Source of the DNA: Aliiglaciecola sp. CAU 1673
GTDB lineage: Bacteria > Pseudomonadota > Gammaproteobacteria > Enterobacterales > Alteromonadaceae
Reading direction: 5' to 3'
Length of the DNA stretch: 64,000 bases
Assembly: GCF_029223185.1 (NCBI RefSeq)
Contig: NZ_JARHUG010000013.1
Span: forward strand, 62,001-126,000
Shown here: positions 63,701 through 64,000 of the stretch, piece after piece
Position numbering within the stretch: the first letter of the stretch is position 1
Layout of the letters: every line of letters starts with the position of its first letter
The notes under the pieces: model-generated
Seen by the model: the letters and a program-made list of their open reading frames with translations, nothing else
Told to the model about the DNA's origin: nothing
Database searches by the model: none
Program-made: the position numbers and the translations under genes

Positions 63701-64000
63701 CTACTTCGAGAAAGCTCGTCCAAAGAAGTCATCCTCATTCCAGGTTGGGCGCTTATTATCATCGGCCAGGCTCAAACCAATCTGGAAATTAACCTCGGCA
63801 AAACGCTTGGCGGCCTGCCAGTTAAAACTGTCATTCAGCTCGTCGGAGGGCTTGTGGTAATGCTTTTGAATAAACTCACCGAACTTCTTGGCGCCATCGA
63901 CATTGGGATCCATGGATTTGAGGCCGGGTACCAGAAACACAGACGGGATCCCCTGCTTCACAAACATATAATGATCGGAACGGGTAAACAGTGCCTGTTC
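63701..64000 (-). CDS. M28 family metallopeptidase, C-terminal part (5' end outside window)
   Basis: Only the last 99 codons are present; the frame stays open to the window edge, with TRSDHYMFVKQGIPSVFLVP upstream of and across the internal Met at 63967. SDHYMFVKQGIPS is typical of M28 zinc peptidases before the last metal ligand, which is probably the His in HYHKPSDELND. The N-terminal zinc ligands and any signal peptide lie outside the window. Convergent with slmA. Confidence 0.85.
   Translation of the reverse strand, partial: EQALFTRSDHYMFVKQGIPSVFLVPGLKSMDPNVDGAKKFGEFIQKHYHKPSDELNDSFNWQAAKRFAEVNFQIGLSLADDNKRPTWNEDDFFGRAFSK

Overview
The window is a contiguous stretch of the chromosome of a marine-type gammaproteobacterium, most likely an Alteromonadales/Alteromonadaceae member. 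The reasons are the gene orders (gspLMN; nudE-cysQ; yheU-yheT-yheS; slyX-fkpA; coaD-mutM-rpmGB-radC-coaBC-dut-slmA; divergent lexA/plsB; ubiA-ubiC), high similarity to E. coli homologues, and a complete aa3-type cytochrome oxidase cluster that enteric bacteria lack. This placement is inference from gene content; no rRNA or tRNA gene was seen. I found no insertion sequence, prophage or CRISPR array.

Layout. 1-2330: end of a type II secretion operon (gspL partial, gspM, gspN). 2422-13294: acyl-CoA dehydrogenase, then housekeeping genes (yrfG, nudE, cysQ, a YceI protein, yheU, yheT, a 43-residue membrane protein, yheS, yheV, an FNT channel, slyX, a WD40 lipoprotein). 13548-23959: fkpA, greB, tex, a SprA-like protein with a minimal flagellar-rod-like protein, bioH, comF, an M14 carboxypeptidase, and nfuA behind a probable IscR site. 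23979-34728: a MATE transporter, a polysaccharide deacetylase, and a minus-strand cytochrome c oxidase and heme A cluster (coxB, coxA, ctaG, coxC, surf1, a Sco-like protein, ctaA, cyoE, sco). 35056-45673: lexA with two operator boxes, plsB, ubiAC, a secreted FliL-like protein, glpG-glpE-tdh-kbl, and a porin with a small binding protein. 45906-54806: an LPS/envelope cluster (waaA, GT9, kdkA, two GT2, DUF6492, Wzi-like, GT9, coaD). 54898-57927: a two-component system with a periplasmic two-lobed aspartic protease. 57972-64000: mutM, an unknown membrane protein, a repeat array, rpmGB, radC, coaBC, dut, slmA and a partial M28 peptidase.

The most unusual structure is non-coding. The gaps at 59360-60000 and 40239-40520, and a lone hairpin at 57953-57971, consist of small perfect hairpins whose loops almost all contain GGA on one strand. 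One is centred on ACAAGGATGT and another on ACAGGATGT, close to the published CsrA/RsmA SELEX consensus (RUACARGGAUGU). The larger locus also carries three and a fraction copies of a 102-bp tandem unit. It is either a CsrB-like CsrA-titrating RNA or a family of dispersed palindromic modules; the sequence alone does not decide. Other points of interest are the sensor-regulator-protease operon inside an otherwise conserved housekeeping locus, a 91-residue protein that looks like a flagellar rod protein reduced to its two terminal helices, and a translationally coupled DUF6492-Wzi-GT9 operon.
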